From CAZADA01 sp964568975 (GTDB taxonomy: Bacteria; Pseudomonadota; Alphaproteobacteria; Caulobacterales; Maricaulaceae), in NCBI GenBank assembly GCA_964568975.1, contig CAZMSO010000015.1, positions 1 to 64,000 of the forward strand: 64,000 nt of DNA. Reading direction: 5' to 3'. The notes beneath the pieces are model-generated. The model was given only the letters and a program-made list of their open reading frames with translations. It was not told where the DNA came from and did no database searches. Shown here piece after piece: positions 33,976-42,993 of this stretch. The position numbers were made by a program, and so were the translations under genes. Numbering within the stretch: the first letter of the stretch is position 1; each line of letters starts with the position of its first letter.

Positions 33976-35640
33976 ATGGCGGACATTCTGGTTCCGGCGC
34001 TCGGGGAATCCGTCACGGAAGCGACTGTAGCGAGCTGGATGAAACAACCCGGCGAGGCCGTCAGCAAAGACGAACCCGTCGTCGAGCTGGAAACGGACAA
34101 AGTCACCCTCGAAGTGGCGGCGCCGGAAGACGGCGTGATTGGTGAAATCGTCGCTGCAGAGGGCGATACGGTGAGCATTGGGGCCGTGCTTGGGCGCGTG
34201 AGCGGCGACGCCGGCGCGGCGTCGGCGAATGGCGGCGCGTCCTCGACGGCGTCAGCGTCCGCATCAGCGCAGACCGCATCAGCGCAGACCGCGCCGGCGT
34301 CTGATGCGCCGAAGTCTGCTGAGAGCAAGGGTGCGGGCGACGGCGAGGGCGCGATTGTCGATGTGGCGATCCCGCAAATGGGGGAATCCGTTGCAGAAGG
34401 GACTGTCGGCTCGTGGCTCGTGAAGGTTGGCGACGCCGTCACGACGGACCAGCCCCTCGTTGAGGTGGAGACGGACAAGGTCGCCGTGGAGATCCCCGCG
34501 CCCCAGGATGGCGTGATTACGGAACTCGCGGTGGGCGAGGGCGACACCGTCACGGTCGGCAGCGTCATTGCGCGGCTGAAAGTGGGCGCGCACGCCAGCG
34601 CCGGCGCGCCGGACGCTGACACGGCTCAGCCGTCGGCGGCCGCCTCCACATCGCCGCCCGCTCCCGAAGGCGACGCTGACGGTTCAGGCGCGGGACGCGC
34701 CATGCCCGCGGCGCGTCGCGTGATGGCGGAGAACGCGTTGTCTGACGATCAAGTGCCCGGTACAGGCCGCGGCGGCCGGATCACGAAGGCCGACGCCTTG
34801 CGGGTCCTTGAGGAGCGCGCGGCTGCGTCGCAATCCGGCCGACAGTCTGGCCCCCAATCAGGCCCCCAATCAGGCCCACAGTCTGGGGCGTCAAGTGGGG
34901 CGGTGGCGCCCGCGCAGCCCACGGCTATGCGCGCGGTAGGCGCGCGCGAAGAGCGGGTGCGCATGACGCGGTTGCGGCAAACAATCGCCAAACGCTTGAA
35001 AGATGCACAAAACACTGCGGCGATGCTCTCCACATTCAATGATGTGGATATGAGCGCGGTGATCGCGACGCGGAAAAAGTTCAAAGAGCACTTCGAGAAA
35101 AAGCATGGGATCAAACTTGGGTTCATGAGCTTTTTCGTTAAAGCTGTAATCCAAGCGTTGAAAGACGTCCCGGCTGTCAATGCGGAAATTGACGGCGACA
35201 GCATCATTTACAAGAACTACTATGACATTGGCGTCGCCGTCGGCACGGATCGCGGCCTGGTGGTGCCGGTGGTGCGCGACGCCGATCAGCTCTCCCTCGG
35301 CGGCATAGAACGCGCGGTGGCGGAGTTGGGCCGCAAAGCGCGCGACGGCGATCTCACGTTAGAGGACATGCAGGGCGCGACTTTCACCCTCACCAATGGC
35401 GGGGTGTATGGCTCGCTGATGTCGACGCCGATCTTGAACGCGCCCCAGTCAGGCATATTGGGCATGCACCGCATTGACGAACGGCCAGTGGCCATTGACG
35501 GCGACGTGGTGGTGCGCCCGATGATGTACCTCGCCTTGACCTATGATCACCGCATTGTCGACGGCAAGGAGGCGGTGACCTTCCTGGTGCGCGTGAAGGA
35601 GTGCATTGAGGATCCCGAGCGGCTGATCCTCGACCTTTAA
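33976..35640 (+). CDS. sucB: 2-oxoglutarate dehydrogenase E2 with two lipoyl domains
   Basis: A 554-residue dihydrolipoyl succinyltransferase. Two lipoyl domains are present: residues 1-76 (ETDKVTLEV, lipoyl Lys about 42) and 127-202 (ETDKVAVEI, Lys about 168). A peripheral-subunit-binding domain lies at about 241-280 and the catalytic domain from about 325 to the end (YDHRIVDG, active His about 525). Most bacterial SucB proteins have one lipoyl domain and about 400 residues. The linkers hold an exact 15-bp duplication and a QSGP repeat. The start follows AAGAGGTGGGCAG. Confidence 0.95.
   Translation: MADILVPALGESVTEATVASWMKQPGEAVSKDEPVVELETDKVTLEVAAPEDGVIGEIVAAEGDTVSIGAVLGRVSGDAGAASANGGASSTASASASAQTASAQTAPASDAPKSAESKGAGDGEGAIVDVAIPQMGESVAEGTVGSWLVKVGDAVTTDQPLVEVETDKVAVEIPAPQDGVITELAVGEGDTVTVGSVIARLKVGAHASAGAPDADTAQPSAAASTSPPAPEGDADGSGAGRAMPAARRVMAENALSDDQVPGTGRGGRITKADALRVLEERAAASQSGRQSGPQSGPQSGPQSGASSGAVAPAQPTAMRAVGAREERVRMTRLRQTIAKRLKDAQNTAAMLSTFNDVDMSAVIATRKKFKEHFEKKHGIKLGFMSFFVKAVIQALKDVPAVNAEIDGDSIIYKNYYDIGVAVGTDRGLVVPVVRDADQLSLGGIERAVAELGRKARDGDLTLEDMQGATFTLTNGGVYGSLMSTPILNAPQSGILGMHRIDERPVAIDGDVVVRPMMYLALTYDHRIVDGKEAVTFLVRVKECIEDPERLILDL
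34261..34290 (+). repeat. Exact 15-bp duplication in the first sucB linker
   Basis: GCATCAGCGCAGACC occurs twice in a row, adding one extra ASAQT unit between the two lipoyl domains. Confidence 0.9.
34831..34890 (+). repeat. 12-bp repeats (QSGP units) in the second sucB linker
   Basis: Five 12-bp units related to CAATCAGGCCCC encode QSGR, then QSGP three times, then QSGA, between the subunit-binding and catalytic domains of the E2. Confidence 0.85.
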
Positions 35641-35670
35641 GCGACGCCGCGGCCGGCCGTCCCGCGCGGT

Positions 35671-35916
35671 TCAGTCAAGATCGGCGCGGGCGACGGAGAG
35701 TTCGGCCAGGAAGGCAAGCGCGAGCGCCGCGTGCGCCTCGGTCTGGCGGATTGAGGCGTATCCCGTGGCGTCCGGCGCGGCGCGCCCTTGGGTCACACGC
35801 GTGTCCGTGTCGATCACCCACAGATCGCGCACGCCGTGCTTGGCGGCGAGTGCGGTTGTAACGCCGAGATCATCGCGCAGGCTGGCGTCGGCGACCGTCA
35901 GGGACAGTGATGGCGC
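35671..35916 (-). pseudogene. Remnant of a Uma2-family (DUF820) nuclease-like gene
   Basis: On the minus strand an 81-codon frame ending at 35671 reads SLTVADASLRDDLGVTTALA, then KHGVRDLWVIDTDTRV and GYASI. This matches the C-terminal half of Uma2/DUF820 restriction-endonuclease-like proteins (SL.DD...A.YA..GV.EYWVID). A stop codon lies just upstream and there is no start codon or N-terminal half, so it is a decayed fragment. It lies between sucB and the LysM gene. Confidence 0.6.
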
Positions 35917-35988
35917 TCATGAATGACGCGTCGTCGACACGCGCCGGACCCACACGAGCCAGACACGCATGCGGTGTTGGTGCGCGCG

Positions 35989-36474
35989 TCAGAATTCGCT
36001 GTTGCGCGTGCGGCGGAAACCGCGTTCGGGCAGGACGCGGAGCACTTGGCCGGGGATGAGCGCGCTTGGATTGGCGATGTCGTTGAAGCGCGCGAGATGG
36101 CTCACCGACACGCGGTTGCACCAGGCGATGCGGTAGAGCGTGTCGCCCTTTTGGACCGTGACGGTGCGGCCTTGCAGCTGAGAGCACGGGCGTTGGGTCG
36201 GCGTGGGCGGAGTGTGCGTGTCGCCGCCTCCGGAACGGCCGCACACGCCCACGCATTTTTCAAGATCGCGCTGGATCCGCCTCGCATACCGGTCTGCGAT
36301 GTTCTGAAGAGGAACCTCGATACTGAGGGTGTTCTTCGGCTTTTTGACTTCGACCGGCTCAATCGCTTTCGTCAAGACGTAACACAGCCCCGCAATCGCG
36401 ATCCCAGCGACCAGGAAAGCGGCCGTGTTGGCGCCGCCGCCGCCGCCTCGACTGCACTTACAGCCTTCACTCAT
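35989..36474 (-). CDS. Membrane-anchored LysM-domain protein
   Basis: A 161-residue protein. The N terminus is MSEGCKCSRGGGGG, followed by one transmembrane segment (TAAFLVAGIAIAGLCYVL), a charged region and a Cys-containing Thr/Pro linker. A C-terminal LysM domain completes it (VQKGDTLYRIAWCNRVSVSH, then PSALIPGQVLRVLPE). LysM binds peptidoglycan, so the protein is likely anchored in the inner membrane with the LysM in the periplasm. ATG 36474 was chosen because it precedes the CKC segment; ATG 36498 is an alternative. Confidence 0.7.
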   Translation of the reverse strand: MSEGCKCSRGGGGGANTAAFLVAGIAIAGLCYVLTKAIEPVEVKKPKNTLSIEVPLQNIADRYARRIQRDLEKCVGVCGRSGGGDTHTPPTPTQRPCSQLQGRTVTVQKGDTLYRIAWCNRVSVSHLARFNDIANPSALIPGQVLRVLPERGFRRTRNSEF

Positions 36475-36714
36475 TGTGTGGCCCACCACGTGTGACATCG
36501 CCGCGACTGGAGGGAAACTGCGGCCATTCGCATCTATAGTTATAGGCGACCTCAACACTCAAGAATGGCTGTCAGCCGCGCGCGGACAAATCGCAGTTGG
36601 GCGGCGCCCGCACCGGGCGGCGGCGGCCGCACGGGCAGGGCGGTCCGCGTTGACCGCGCCCACCGCGGGGCTTACGTCAAAGCCAGCGTTCACCCCCAGT
36701 GCGAGCACCCCCCC
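36475..36714. other. Divergent region between lysM and lpd genes
   Basis: Some 240 bases that should hold promoters for both directions. An AT-rich island, CATCTATAGTTATAGG near 36531-36546, has a TATAGT hexamer (36535-36540) usable as a -10 for lpd. The rest is GC-rich and open in the lpd frame from 36565. Confidence 0.4.
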
Positions 36715-38127
36715 ATGGCTGAAGAACTCTATGACGTCGTGATTATTGGCGGCGGCCCCGGCGGCTACAATTGCGCCATCCGCGCCGGCCAGCTCGGCCT
36801 GAAAGTGGCGTGTGTGGAGAAGCGCGGCCGCCTTGGCGGGACGTGTTTGAACGTCGGCTGTATCCCGTCGAAAGCGCTGCTGCACGCGTCGGAGTTGTAC
36901 GAAACGGCGACAACGCAATTCGCGCAGATGGGGATCCAGGTCAATGGCGGTGTTAAACTGGATTTACCGCAAATGCTCGCGCAGAAAGACGACGCGGTTG
37001 ACGGCTTGACTAAGGGGGTCGAGTTCCTTTTTAAGAAGAACAAGGTGGATTACATTGTCGGTGCTGGTGAAATCGCTGACGCCAACACGGTTGTCGTCAC
37101 GCCGCTGGATGGCGGCGCGCCCACCAGCCTCGCCGCGAAGACGATTGTGATCGCCACGGGATCAGAGGTCGCAGGTCTGCCGGGTGTCGAGATCGACGAG
37201 GAGCGGGTGGTGTCGTCCACCGGCGCTTTGTCACTCAAGGCGGTGCCGCCGCGTTTGGCTGTGATTGGCGGCGGCTATATCGGGCTTGAAATGGGTTCGG
37301 TGTGGCGGCGTTTGGGTTCCGCGGTGGCGGTGGTGGAGTTCGCTGACCGCATTGTGCCGGCGATGGATCAAGAGCTGTCAAAGCAGTTCCAACGGGCGCT
37401 CGCCAAGCAAGGCATGGTGTTTGAGCTGGGCCACAAAGTGACCCAGGTGGACGCATCCGGCGAGGACGTGCGCGTGACGATTGAGCCGGCCGCCGGCGGC
37501 GAGGCGCGGGAGCTGGAGGTCGACGTCGTTCTGGTGGCGATCGGGCGTCGTCCGTATACGGAGGGGCTTGGCCTTGAGACCGTGGGCGTGCGTGTGGACA
37601 ATCGCGGCTTCATCGAAACCCAAGGCTTCCACACCAGCGTGGCGAACATTTTCGCTGTCGGCGACTGCATTCACGGGCCGATGCTCGCCCACAAGGCCGA
37701 AGACGATGGTGTGGCGGTGGCGGAGATCATCGCCGGTCGCGCCGGCCATGTGAATTACGACGTGGTGCCCGGCGTCGTCTATACGCACCCAGAAGTGGCC
37801 ACGGTGGGCAAAACGGAAGAGCAGCTGAAAGAGGCCGGCGTCCCTTACAAGAAGGGCAAGTTCCCCTTCATGGCCAATTCCCGCGCCCGCACCAACCATG
37901 ACACCGATGGCTTTGTGAAGATCTTAGCCCATGCGGAGACGGACGAAGTCCTCGGCGTCCATATGATGGGAACCGGCGTGGGTGAGATGATCGCGGAATG
38001 CGTGCTCGCCATGGAGTTCGGCGCGAGCTCTGAAGACATTGCGCGCACGATCCACCCCCATCCGACGATGACGGAAGCGATCCGCCAAGCCGCCATGGGC
38101 GTGGAAGGCTGGACGATGCAGGCGTAA
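36715..38127 (+). CDS. lpd: Dihydrolipoyl dehydrogenase (E3)
   Basis: A 470-residue flavoprotein that reoxidises the lipoyl groups of the 2-oxoglutarate dehydrogenase complex. The FAD motif is VVIIGGGPGGYNCAIRAGQ, the redox disulfide is GGTCLNVGCIPSKALL, the NAD motif is LAVIGGGYIGLEMG, and the C-terminal His-Glu pair lies in HPHPTMTEAI. Family sequence begins at MAEELYDVV (36715). No Shine-Dalgarno sequence precedes this ATG (only CACCCCCCC), and the frame is open 50 codons further upstream. Confidence 0.95.
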   Translation: MAEELYDVVIIGGGPGGYNCAIRAGQLGLKVACVEKRGRLGGTCLNVGCIPSKALLHASELYETATTQFAQMGIQVNGGVKLDLPQMLAQKDDAVDGLTKGVEFLFKKNKVDYIVGAGEIADANTVVVTPLDGGAPTSLAAKTIVIATGSEVAGLPGVEIDEERVVSSTGALSLKAVPPRLAVIGGGYIGLEMGSVWRRLGSAVAVVEFADRIVPAMDQELSKQFQRALAKQGMVFELGHKVTQVDASGEDVRVTIEPAAGGEARELEVDVVLVAIGRRPYTEGLGLETVGVRVDNRGFIETQGFHTSVANIFAVGDCIHGPMLAHKAEDDGVAVAEIIAGRAGHVNYDVVPGVVYTHPEVATVGKTEEQLKEAGVPYKKGKFPFMANSRARTNHDTDGFVKILAHAETDEVLGVHMMGTGVGEMIAECVLAMEFGASSEDIARTIHPHPTMTEAIRQAAMGVEGWTMQA

Positions 38128-38162
38128 CGCGCTCGCGGCGCCGTGCGCGAGGGGCCGCGGGG

Positions 38163-38510
38163 CTAGGTCCGGCGGACGACGGCGCGCCACACGTTGAGGC
38201 CCAGCGCGGCGGCCGTCAGCGGCCCAAACACCCATGGTATGGCGCGGGCGAGCGCGCGCGGTAGAAAGATGTCCTCCACCGGCGCGCCGGGCGGGGTCAG
38301 CGCTGCGGCCCAGTCCGAAAAGGGGCAACGCCCGCCATTGGCGATGAGAATCATCGTTTCACCGGCGATGACGGCGAGCGCGACCCAGGTTCCGCGACGG
38401 TCGCCGCCGACCACGCCGCGCCACAACGCGTAGACAATCAGCCCGGCGAACAGCGCCGCCAGCAGCGTGTGTGCGGCCTTGATGGCGATGAGGGCGACGT
38501 TGGGCGTCAT
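38163..38510 (-). CDS. Small polytopic membrane protein
   Basis: A 115-residue protein with three predicted transmembrane helices (IKAAHTLLAALFAGLIVYAL, WVALAVIAGETMILIANGG, IPWVFGPLTAAALGLNVW). The loop NGGRCPFSDWAA followed by DIFLPRALA resembles a conserved motif of uncharacterised small membrane proteins. Function unknown. It is convergent with lpd. Confidence 0.65.
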   Translation of the reverse strand: MTPNVALIAIKAAHTLLAALFAGLIVYALWRGVVGGDRRGTWVALAVIAGETMILIANGGRCPFSDWAAALTPPGAPVEDIFLPRALARAIPWVFGPLTAAALGLNVWRAVVRRT

Positions 38511-38572
38511 GGCGCGGGGTAACCGCGGATGCCGCCAACGGGAGGCGGTGCGGTGAGAAGGGCGGGGTGCGG

Positions 38573-38821
38573 ATGGCGGTTCATGACGTCGCGGGCGTCT
38601 TCGGCGTGGCGTTGATTGTGACGGCGTATGCGGGACTGCAGCTGGGGCGGCTTGCTGGAGGCGGCTTCGGCTATTCGCTGGCCAACCTTCTGGGATCAGG
38701 GCTGATCCTTGCCTCGCTGCTGCGCAGCTTCAATCTGGCGTCTTTTGTGATTGAGGCGTTTTGGATCGCCATCAGCGTCATCGGCCTTGTGCGCTGGGCG
38801 TGGGCGCGCCGCCGTGATTAA
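38573..38821 (+). CDS. Small membrane protein, CBU_0592-like
   Basis: An 82-residue protein with three hydrophobic helices (VFGVALIVTAYAGLQLG, SLANLLGSGLILASLL, FVIEAFWIAISVIGLVRW). The order and the SLANLLGS and EAFWI motifs match the small CBU_0592-like family of unknown function. ATG 38573 is preferred over GTG 38567. Its last four bases overlap the end of the convergent oxidoreductase gene. Confidence 0.7.
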   Translation: MAVHDVAGVFGVALIVTAYAGLQLGRLAGGGFGYSLANLLGSGLILASLLRSFNLASFVIEAFWIAISVIGLVRWAWARRRD

Positions 38822-40071
38822 AGCACCTCACGCTGGTGGGCGGTCTCTTTCGTGGCGAGCGCAAAGCGCGGGTTGGGCGTCTGCGTGCGGCCGAGCGCTA
38901 AGTCCGCCATCACGCGCCCAACTTCCGGCCCATGCTTGAAGCCATGGCCGGAGCCAGCGCCCAAAAGCCATGCCCCCTCGCGGGTGGGGTGGCGGTCCAT
39001 CAGAAAATCGCCGTTGGAGCTGTTGGCGTACTGACACACGCGGAACTCCGTGAAGGGCCGCCCCGCCAGCGCCGGGAACCGCCGCGCGGCGAAGTCCTCC
39101 AGCACCCGCGCGCCCGTCGCCGTCATGGTGCGGTCGCCGGTTTCGGGATCAAACGTCGCGCCATGGGTGTCGCGGGCGATCTTAAAGCCGCGGCCTTCTA
39201 GGTCCGGAAACCCGTAATAGAGATCCCCGCCATTGTAATCCGCCCAACCCGGCAAGGCGTCGGGTCCAAACCGCCCATCGCCGGGGGGCGGGGCGATGTA
39301 GGCGACTTCTTGGCGCGTCACGAAGAGGCGCGGCCCCGCCACCTCCGGGAAGAGCGCGCCAAGCCAGGGCCCGCAGGCGTAAATGACGGCGTCTGCGCGC
39401 ACGTGATCGCCATTGAGACGCACGGCGTGGCCGTCTTCGGGGTCGGGGACGGCGTGGGCTTGACGGTACGCGCCGCCGGCCGCCACAAACCGGCGCACAG
39501 TGGCGGCGACGCCGCGACGCGCCATCAACGCGCCGAACTCCGGCTCGTAGAGACCGAACGCCACGCCGTCGACATCCATCTGCGGCCAGCGGCTGGCGAT
39601 CTCGCGCGGATCCAGCTCCAAGAGCGGCAAATCCAGCTCGCGATGCACAACCAGAGAATCCCGTGCGTAGTCCACCATCTCTTGGAACACAAACAGCACG
39701 CCGCACGGATGAAAGAGCGGCGTCGATTGCGCGACGGACAACGCTTTCCATTCACCGAGCGACGCCAACGCCATCTCCGTGTAAACGCCGTCGCGGCCAT
39801 AAGCGGAGCGGGTCATGCGGCTTTCCCCGCCGGAGGAGGCGCGCGCATGGGCCGGCCCCGCCTGATCGACCAGAAGCACGTCCGCCCCGTTGCGGCGCAA
39901 ATGTTCCGCCGTCCAGGCCCCGAACACGCCCGCGCCGACCACCACGACATAGGGTTTCGGGCCGCGCCCGGCGGCGGGTGCGTGGGCGGAACCCGCACCA
40001 CACGCCGCTAAGGAGGCGCTGAGCGAGGCTGCGCCAGCGGCGCTGAGAACTGTTCGCCGTGTGACTGTCAT
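38818..40071 (-). CDS. Tat-exported FAD-dependent oxidase-like lipoprotein
   Basis: A 417-residue FAD oxidoreductase of the DAO/sarcosine-oxidase-like family. It starts MTVTRRTVLSAAGAASL, a twin-arginine signal, followed by a lipobox (SLAAC). The Rossmann FAD motif is VVVGAGVFGAWTAEHL and a C-terminal LLGAGSGHGFKHGPEVG closes the FAD site. Most relatives are cytoplasmic oxidases or demethylases of N-methyl amino acids; an exported, lipidated form is unusual and the substrate is unknown. ATG 40071 has CGGAGGG upstream, which decides against the longer frame to 40104. Confidence 0.85.
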   Translation of the reverse strand: MTVTRRTVLSAAGAASLSASLAACGAGSAHAPAAGRGPKPYVVVVGAGVFGAWTAEHLRRNGADVLLVDQAGPAHARASSGGESRMTRSAYGRDGVYTEMALASLGEWKALSVAQSTPLFHPCGVLFVFQEMVDYARDSLVVHRELDLPLLELDPREIASRWPQMDVDGVAFGLYEPEFGALMARRGVAATVRRFVAAGGAYRQAHAVPDPEDGHAVRLNGDHVRADAVIYACGPWLGALFPEVAGPRLFVTRQEVAYIAPPPGDGRFGPDALPGWADYNGGDLYYGFPDLEGRGFKIARDTHGATFDPETGDRTMTATGARVLEDFAARRFPALAGRPFTEFRVCQYANSSNGDFLMDRHPTREGAWLLGAGSGHGFKHGPEVGRVMADLALGRTQTPNPRFALATKETAHQREVL

Positions 40072-40169
40072 GACCACACCCTCCGCGCACCCACGCTCCC
40101 CCAACCATGGCGTGAGAGTGTCACATGAGAGCCCAGCTTGTCAGCGGCGTGGTCCAACGCGCGGCGCGC

Positions 40170-40760
40170 TCAGTCTTGCATTTGCGTGATCACTTCGCTG
40201 GCGGTGCGCGCAGCGAGGCGGACATAGGTCTCCGCCTCGTCCGTCGTTACGGCCCCCAGCACGGCGTGGGCGGCCTTATTGCGCAAAGCCCGCAAGTCAA
40301 TGAGCACGTCGATCACGTCCCGCGAAACCCCGGCGTCGGCTGCGATGCGCACAGCTTGGGGCGGCGTCTCCCCGCGGGCGGCGGCGTCGGCGGCCTTGGG
40401 CGCGGCGCGCAGGATCGCGCCTTCAACGCTGCGCCAGGCTTCGCTGACGGCCGCCGTGGGGTGGGCGTCGGCGAGTTCCAGCAACGCTGGCAGCCCGAGC
40501 GTTTTCGGTCCAGCGATCGCCGGCGCCGGGCCTTCACGCAGAATGCCTTTTTGGGTGGTTTCGTGATCGACCTTTTGCTCGACGGCTTGGAGTTTTTTGT
40601 GAAACTCAAACGACAGCCCATCCGTCCCGGCTTCGAACTTGGCCAAGCGTTGGAGCATGGGATCGATCCGCCGCCGAAACATCACAATCAGCAGCATTAA
40701 GGAGAGCGGCCAGGCCAAATGGCCTGTCATCGTTGCGATGAAGGTGAGGATGTCCGCCAC
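40170..40760 (-). CDS. Membrane-anchored protein with HEPN-like RNKAAH motif
   Basis: A 196-residue protein. One N-terminal transmembrane helix (LAWPLSLMLLIVMF) is followed by a charged coiled-coil-like stretch and a helical C-terminal domain. That domain has LIDLRALRNKAAHA; the Arg-x4-His pattern (40266-40283) is that of HEPN nuclease or binding domains and of DUF4145-like proteins. GTG 40760 follows AGGGGGC and puts the helix at the N terminus; a GTG at 40823 would add 21 residues. Function unknown. Confidence 0.6.
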   Translation of the reverse strand: MADILTFIATMTGHLAWPLSLMLLIVMFRRRIDPMLQRLAKFEAGTDGLSFEFHKKLQAVEQKVDHETTQKGILREGPAPAIAGPKTLGLPALLELADAHPTAAVSEAWRSVEGAILRAAPKAADAAARGETPPQAVRIAADAGVSRDVIDVLIDLRALRNKAAHAVLGAVTTDEAETYVRLAARTASEVITQMQD

Positions 40761-40833
40761 GAAAGCCCCCTGCGCGGTGGTGAACCTGCGAAAGAGGAGC
40801 CTTGATTCCGCCGCGCCCGCCACGGCGGACGGG

Positions 40834-42984
40834 TCACACCACGCCGACTTGGCGCAATTTGGCTTTCGGGTGGATTTCGTTCTGGCTCATCACTGCAGCG
40901 GTCGGCCGGAAGCGCTCGATCAAGCTGCGCGCATAGGGCCGCACCAACGGGCTGGTGAGCAGGACCGGCACGTCGCCGCCGCGGCCGGCGGTGTCGAAGG
41001 CCTCATTGACGCCGTTCATGAGATCATGAAGCTGCGTCGGCGACAGCGCGAGCTGACGTTCGCCGCCGTCGCCAATCAGCGCCTCGGCGAACGCGTGCTC
41101 CCATTGGGGAGACAGGGTGATGATCGCCACCGCTCCGTCCGGCCCGCGCGCGGCGTGGCAGATCTGGCGCGCCAGGCGCGCGCGCACGTGCTCTGTGACC
41201 TGCATTAAGTCGGTTTGGCCGTTCGCGGCTTCAGCAATGGCCTCCAGGATCGTCGGCAAATCACGGATCGACACGCGTTCCTTTAACAGGCCCTGCAACA
41301 CGCGCTGAATGCCGGCGCGCGTGATGAGCTTGGGCGTCATATCCTCAAGGAGTTTTTGGAGCTGCTCGGGCAAGTCGGCGAGCAGCTTCTCCACCTCCGC
41401 GAAGCCCAAGAGCTCCGCCATGTGGTCTTTGATGATTTCAGTGAGATGCGTGACCAGCACGGTCGCGGGATCCACCACGGTGTAACCGCGGAACGTCGCT
41501 TCCTCCCGCAGCTTTTCTTCAATCCACCGCGCCGGAAGCCCGAAAGCCGGCTCTTGCACCGGCTCGCCAGGCAAATCCACCGGGCTCCCGGCCGGGTCCA
41601 TGGCCAGCAAATGGCGCAGCTTCAACGCTCCGTCGCCGGCTTCGATCTCCTTGACTCGGATGTGATAGGCCTCATTACCCAGGGCGAGATTGTCCAAAAT
41701 CCGCACTGACGGCATCACAAAGCCCATGTCTTGGGCGAGCTGTTTGCGCAGGGCCACGATTTGGTCTGTGAGCTTGCGCCCATCGACATCATTAATCAGC
41801 GGTAAGAGCCCGTAGCCGAGCTCGATCTTGAGATCGTCCATCGCGAGCGTGCGCGCAATCGGTTCTTCTGCGGGCGCGGTCGCGGCGGCGTCGCTCTTCG
41901 CCTGGACGTCGTCGTCGGCGGCGGCTGCGGCGGCCTGGGTGCGCGCCCGCCGATGCAAGGCGTAAGCGCCATAGCCGGAGGCTGCGCCCATAATCGCAAA
42001 CGGAATCAGCGGCATGCCGGGCAAGAGTCCCGCCGCCACGCACACGCCCGAGACGAGGGCGAGGCCCTGGGGATAGCCGGTAAGCTGGCCCACCAGCGCT
42101 TGGTCAGCCGCGCCTTTTACGCCGGCTTTCGACACCAGCATGCCCGCGGCGACGGAAATGATGAGGGCAGGGATCTGGCTCACCAGCCCGTCGCCCACCG
42201 TCAAGCGCGTGTAGGCGTTGGCGGCGTCGCCCAGGCTCATGCCATGCTGAGCGAGGCCGATGATCATGCCCGCAATGACGTTGATTGCGGTGATGAGGAT
42301 CCCGGCCATGGCGTCGCCGCGCACGAATTTCGAAGCGCCGTCCATGGAGCCGAAGAAATTGCTCTCCGCCTCAAGATCCGTGCGGCGCGCGCGCGCCTGC
42401 TCCTCGGTGATGAGGCCGGCGGACAAATCAGCGTCGATCGCCATTTGCTTTCCGGGCATGGCGTCGAGGGTAAACCGCGCCGCGACTTCCGCGATCCGGC
42501 CCGACCCCTTGGTGATCACCACGAAATTCACCAGCACCAGGATCATGAACACAATGATGCCGATGACGAAATTGCCCTGCATCACAAAGCCGCCGAAGGC
42601 CGCGATCACGTCCCCCGCCGCGCCCGGTCCGTTTTGACCATGAGCAAGGATCAGCCGGGTCGAGGCGATGTTGAGCCCGAGCCTGAGCATGGTCGTGACC
42701 AGGAGCACGGTCGGAAAGGAGGTGAACTCAAGCGGCGACTGAATGAAGAGCGCCGTCATCAGCACGAGCACGGAGAGCGAGATCGACACCACCAGCGCCA
42801 GATCCAACAGCCAGCTCGGCATTGGCAGGATCAGCATCAAAATGATGGCGAGCACGCCGACGCCAAAACCCACATCCCCGCGCATCAGCGCGCGCGCGAG
42901 CCCTCGCGCGGTCAGCGCCGAGGGAGGCGACGCCTCCGCAGCGCCGGCCTCCGCAGCGAGCGACGGGGCGGGGGCGTCTGCCAT
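40834..42984 (-). CDS. flhA: Flagellar export apparatus protein FlhA
   Basis: A 716-residue inner-membrane subunit of the flagellar type III secretion gate. Eight transmembrane helices fill the first about 340 residues, with the FHIPEP-family signature recognisable as LVVSISLSVLVLMTALF, FPTVLLVTTMLRLGLNIAST and the conserved cytoplasmic FDAMPGKQMAID-type loop (TLDAMPGKQMAIDADLSAG). The C-terminal cytoplasmic domain (ILDNLALGNEAYHIRVK, VTHLTEIIKDH) docks export chaperones. It is the last gene of the fliF operon here, 9 bases after flbD. Confidence 0.96.
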   Translation of the reverse strand: MADAPAPSLAAEAGAAEASPPSALTARGLARALMRGDVGFGVGVLAIILMLILPMPSWLLDLALVVSISLSVLVLMTALFIQSPLEFTSFPTVLLVTTMLRLGLNIASTRLILAHGQNGPGAAGDVIAAFGGFVMQGNFVIGIIVFMILVLVNFVVITKGSGRIAEVAARFTLDAMPGKQMAIDADLSAGLITEEQARARRTDLEAESNFFGSMDGASKFVRGDAMAGILITAINVIAGMIIGLAQHGMSLGDAANAYTRLTVGDGLVSQIPALIISVAAGMLVSKAGVKGAADQALVGQLTGYPQGLALVSGVCVAAGLLPGMPLIPFAIMGAASGYGAYALHRRARTQAAAAAADDDVQAKSDAAATAPAEEPIARTLAMDDLKIELGYGLLPLINDVDGRKLTDQIVALRKQLAQDMGFVMPSVRILDNLALGNEAYHIRVKEIEAGDGALKLRHLLAMDPAGSPVDLPGEPVQEPAFGLPARWIEEKLREEATFRGYTVVDPATVLVTHLTEIIKDHMAELLGFAEVEKLLADLPEQLQKLLEDMTPKLITRAGIQRVLQGLLKERVSIRDLPTILEAIAEAANGQTDLMQVTEHVRARLARQICHAARGPDGAVAIITLSPQWEHAFAEALIGDGGERQLALSPTQLHDLMNGVNEAFDTAGRGGDVPVLLTSPLVRPYARSLIERFRPTAAVMSQNEIHPKAKLRQVGVV

Positions 42985-42993
42985 GGCGGCGCG

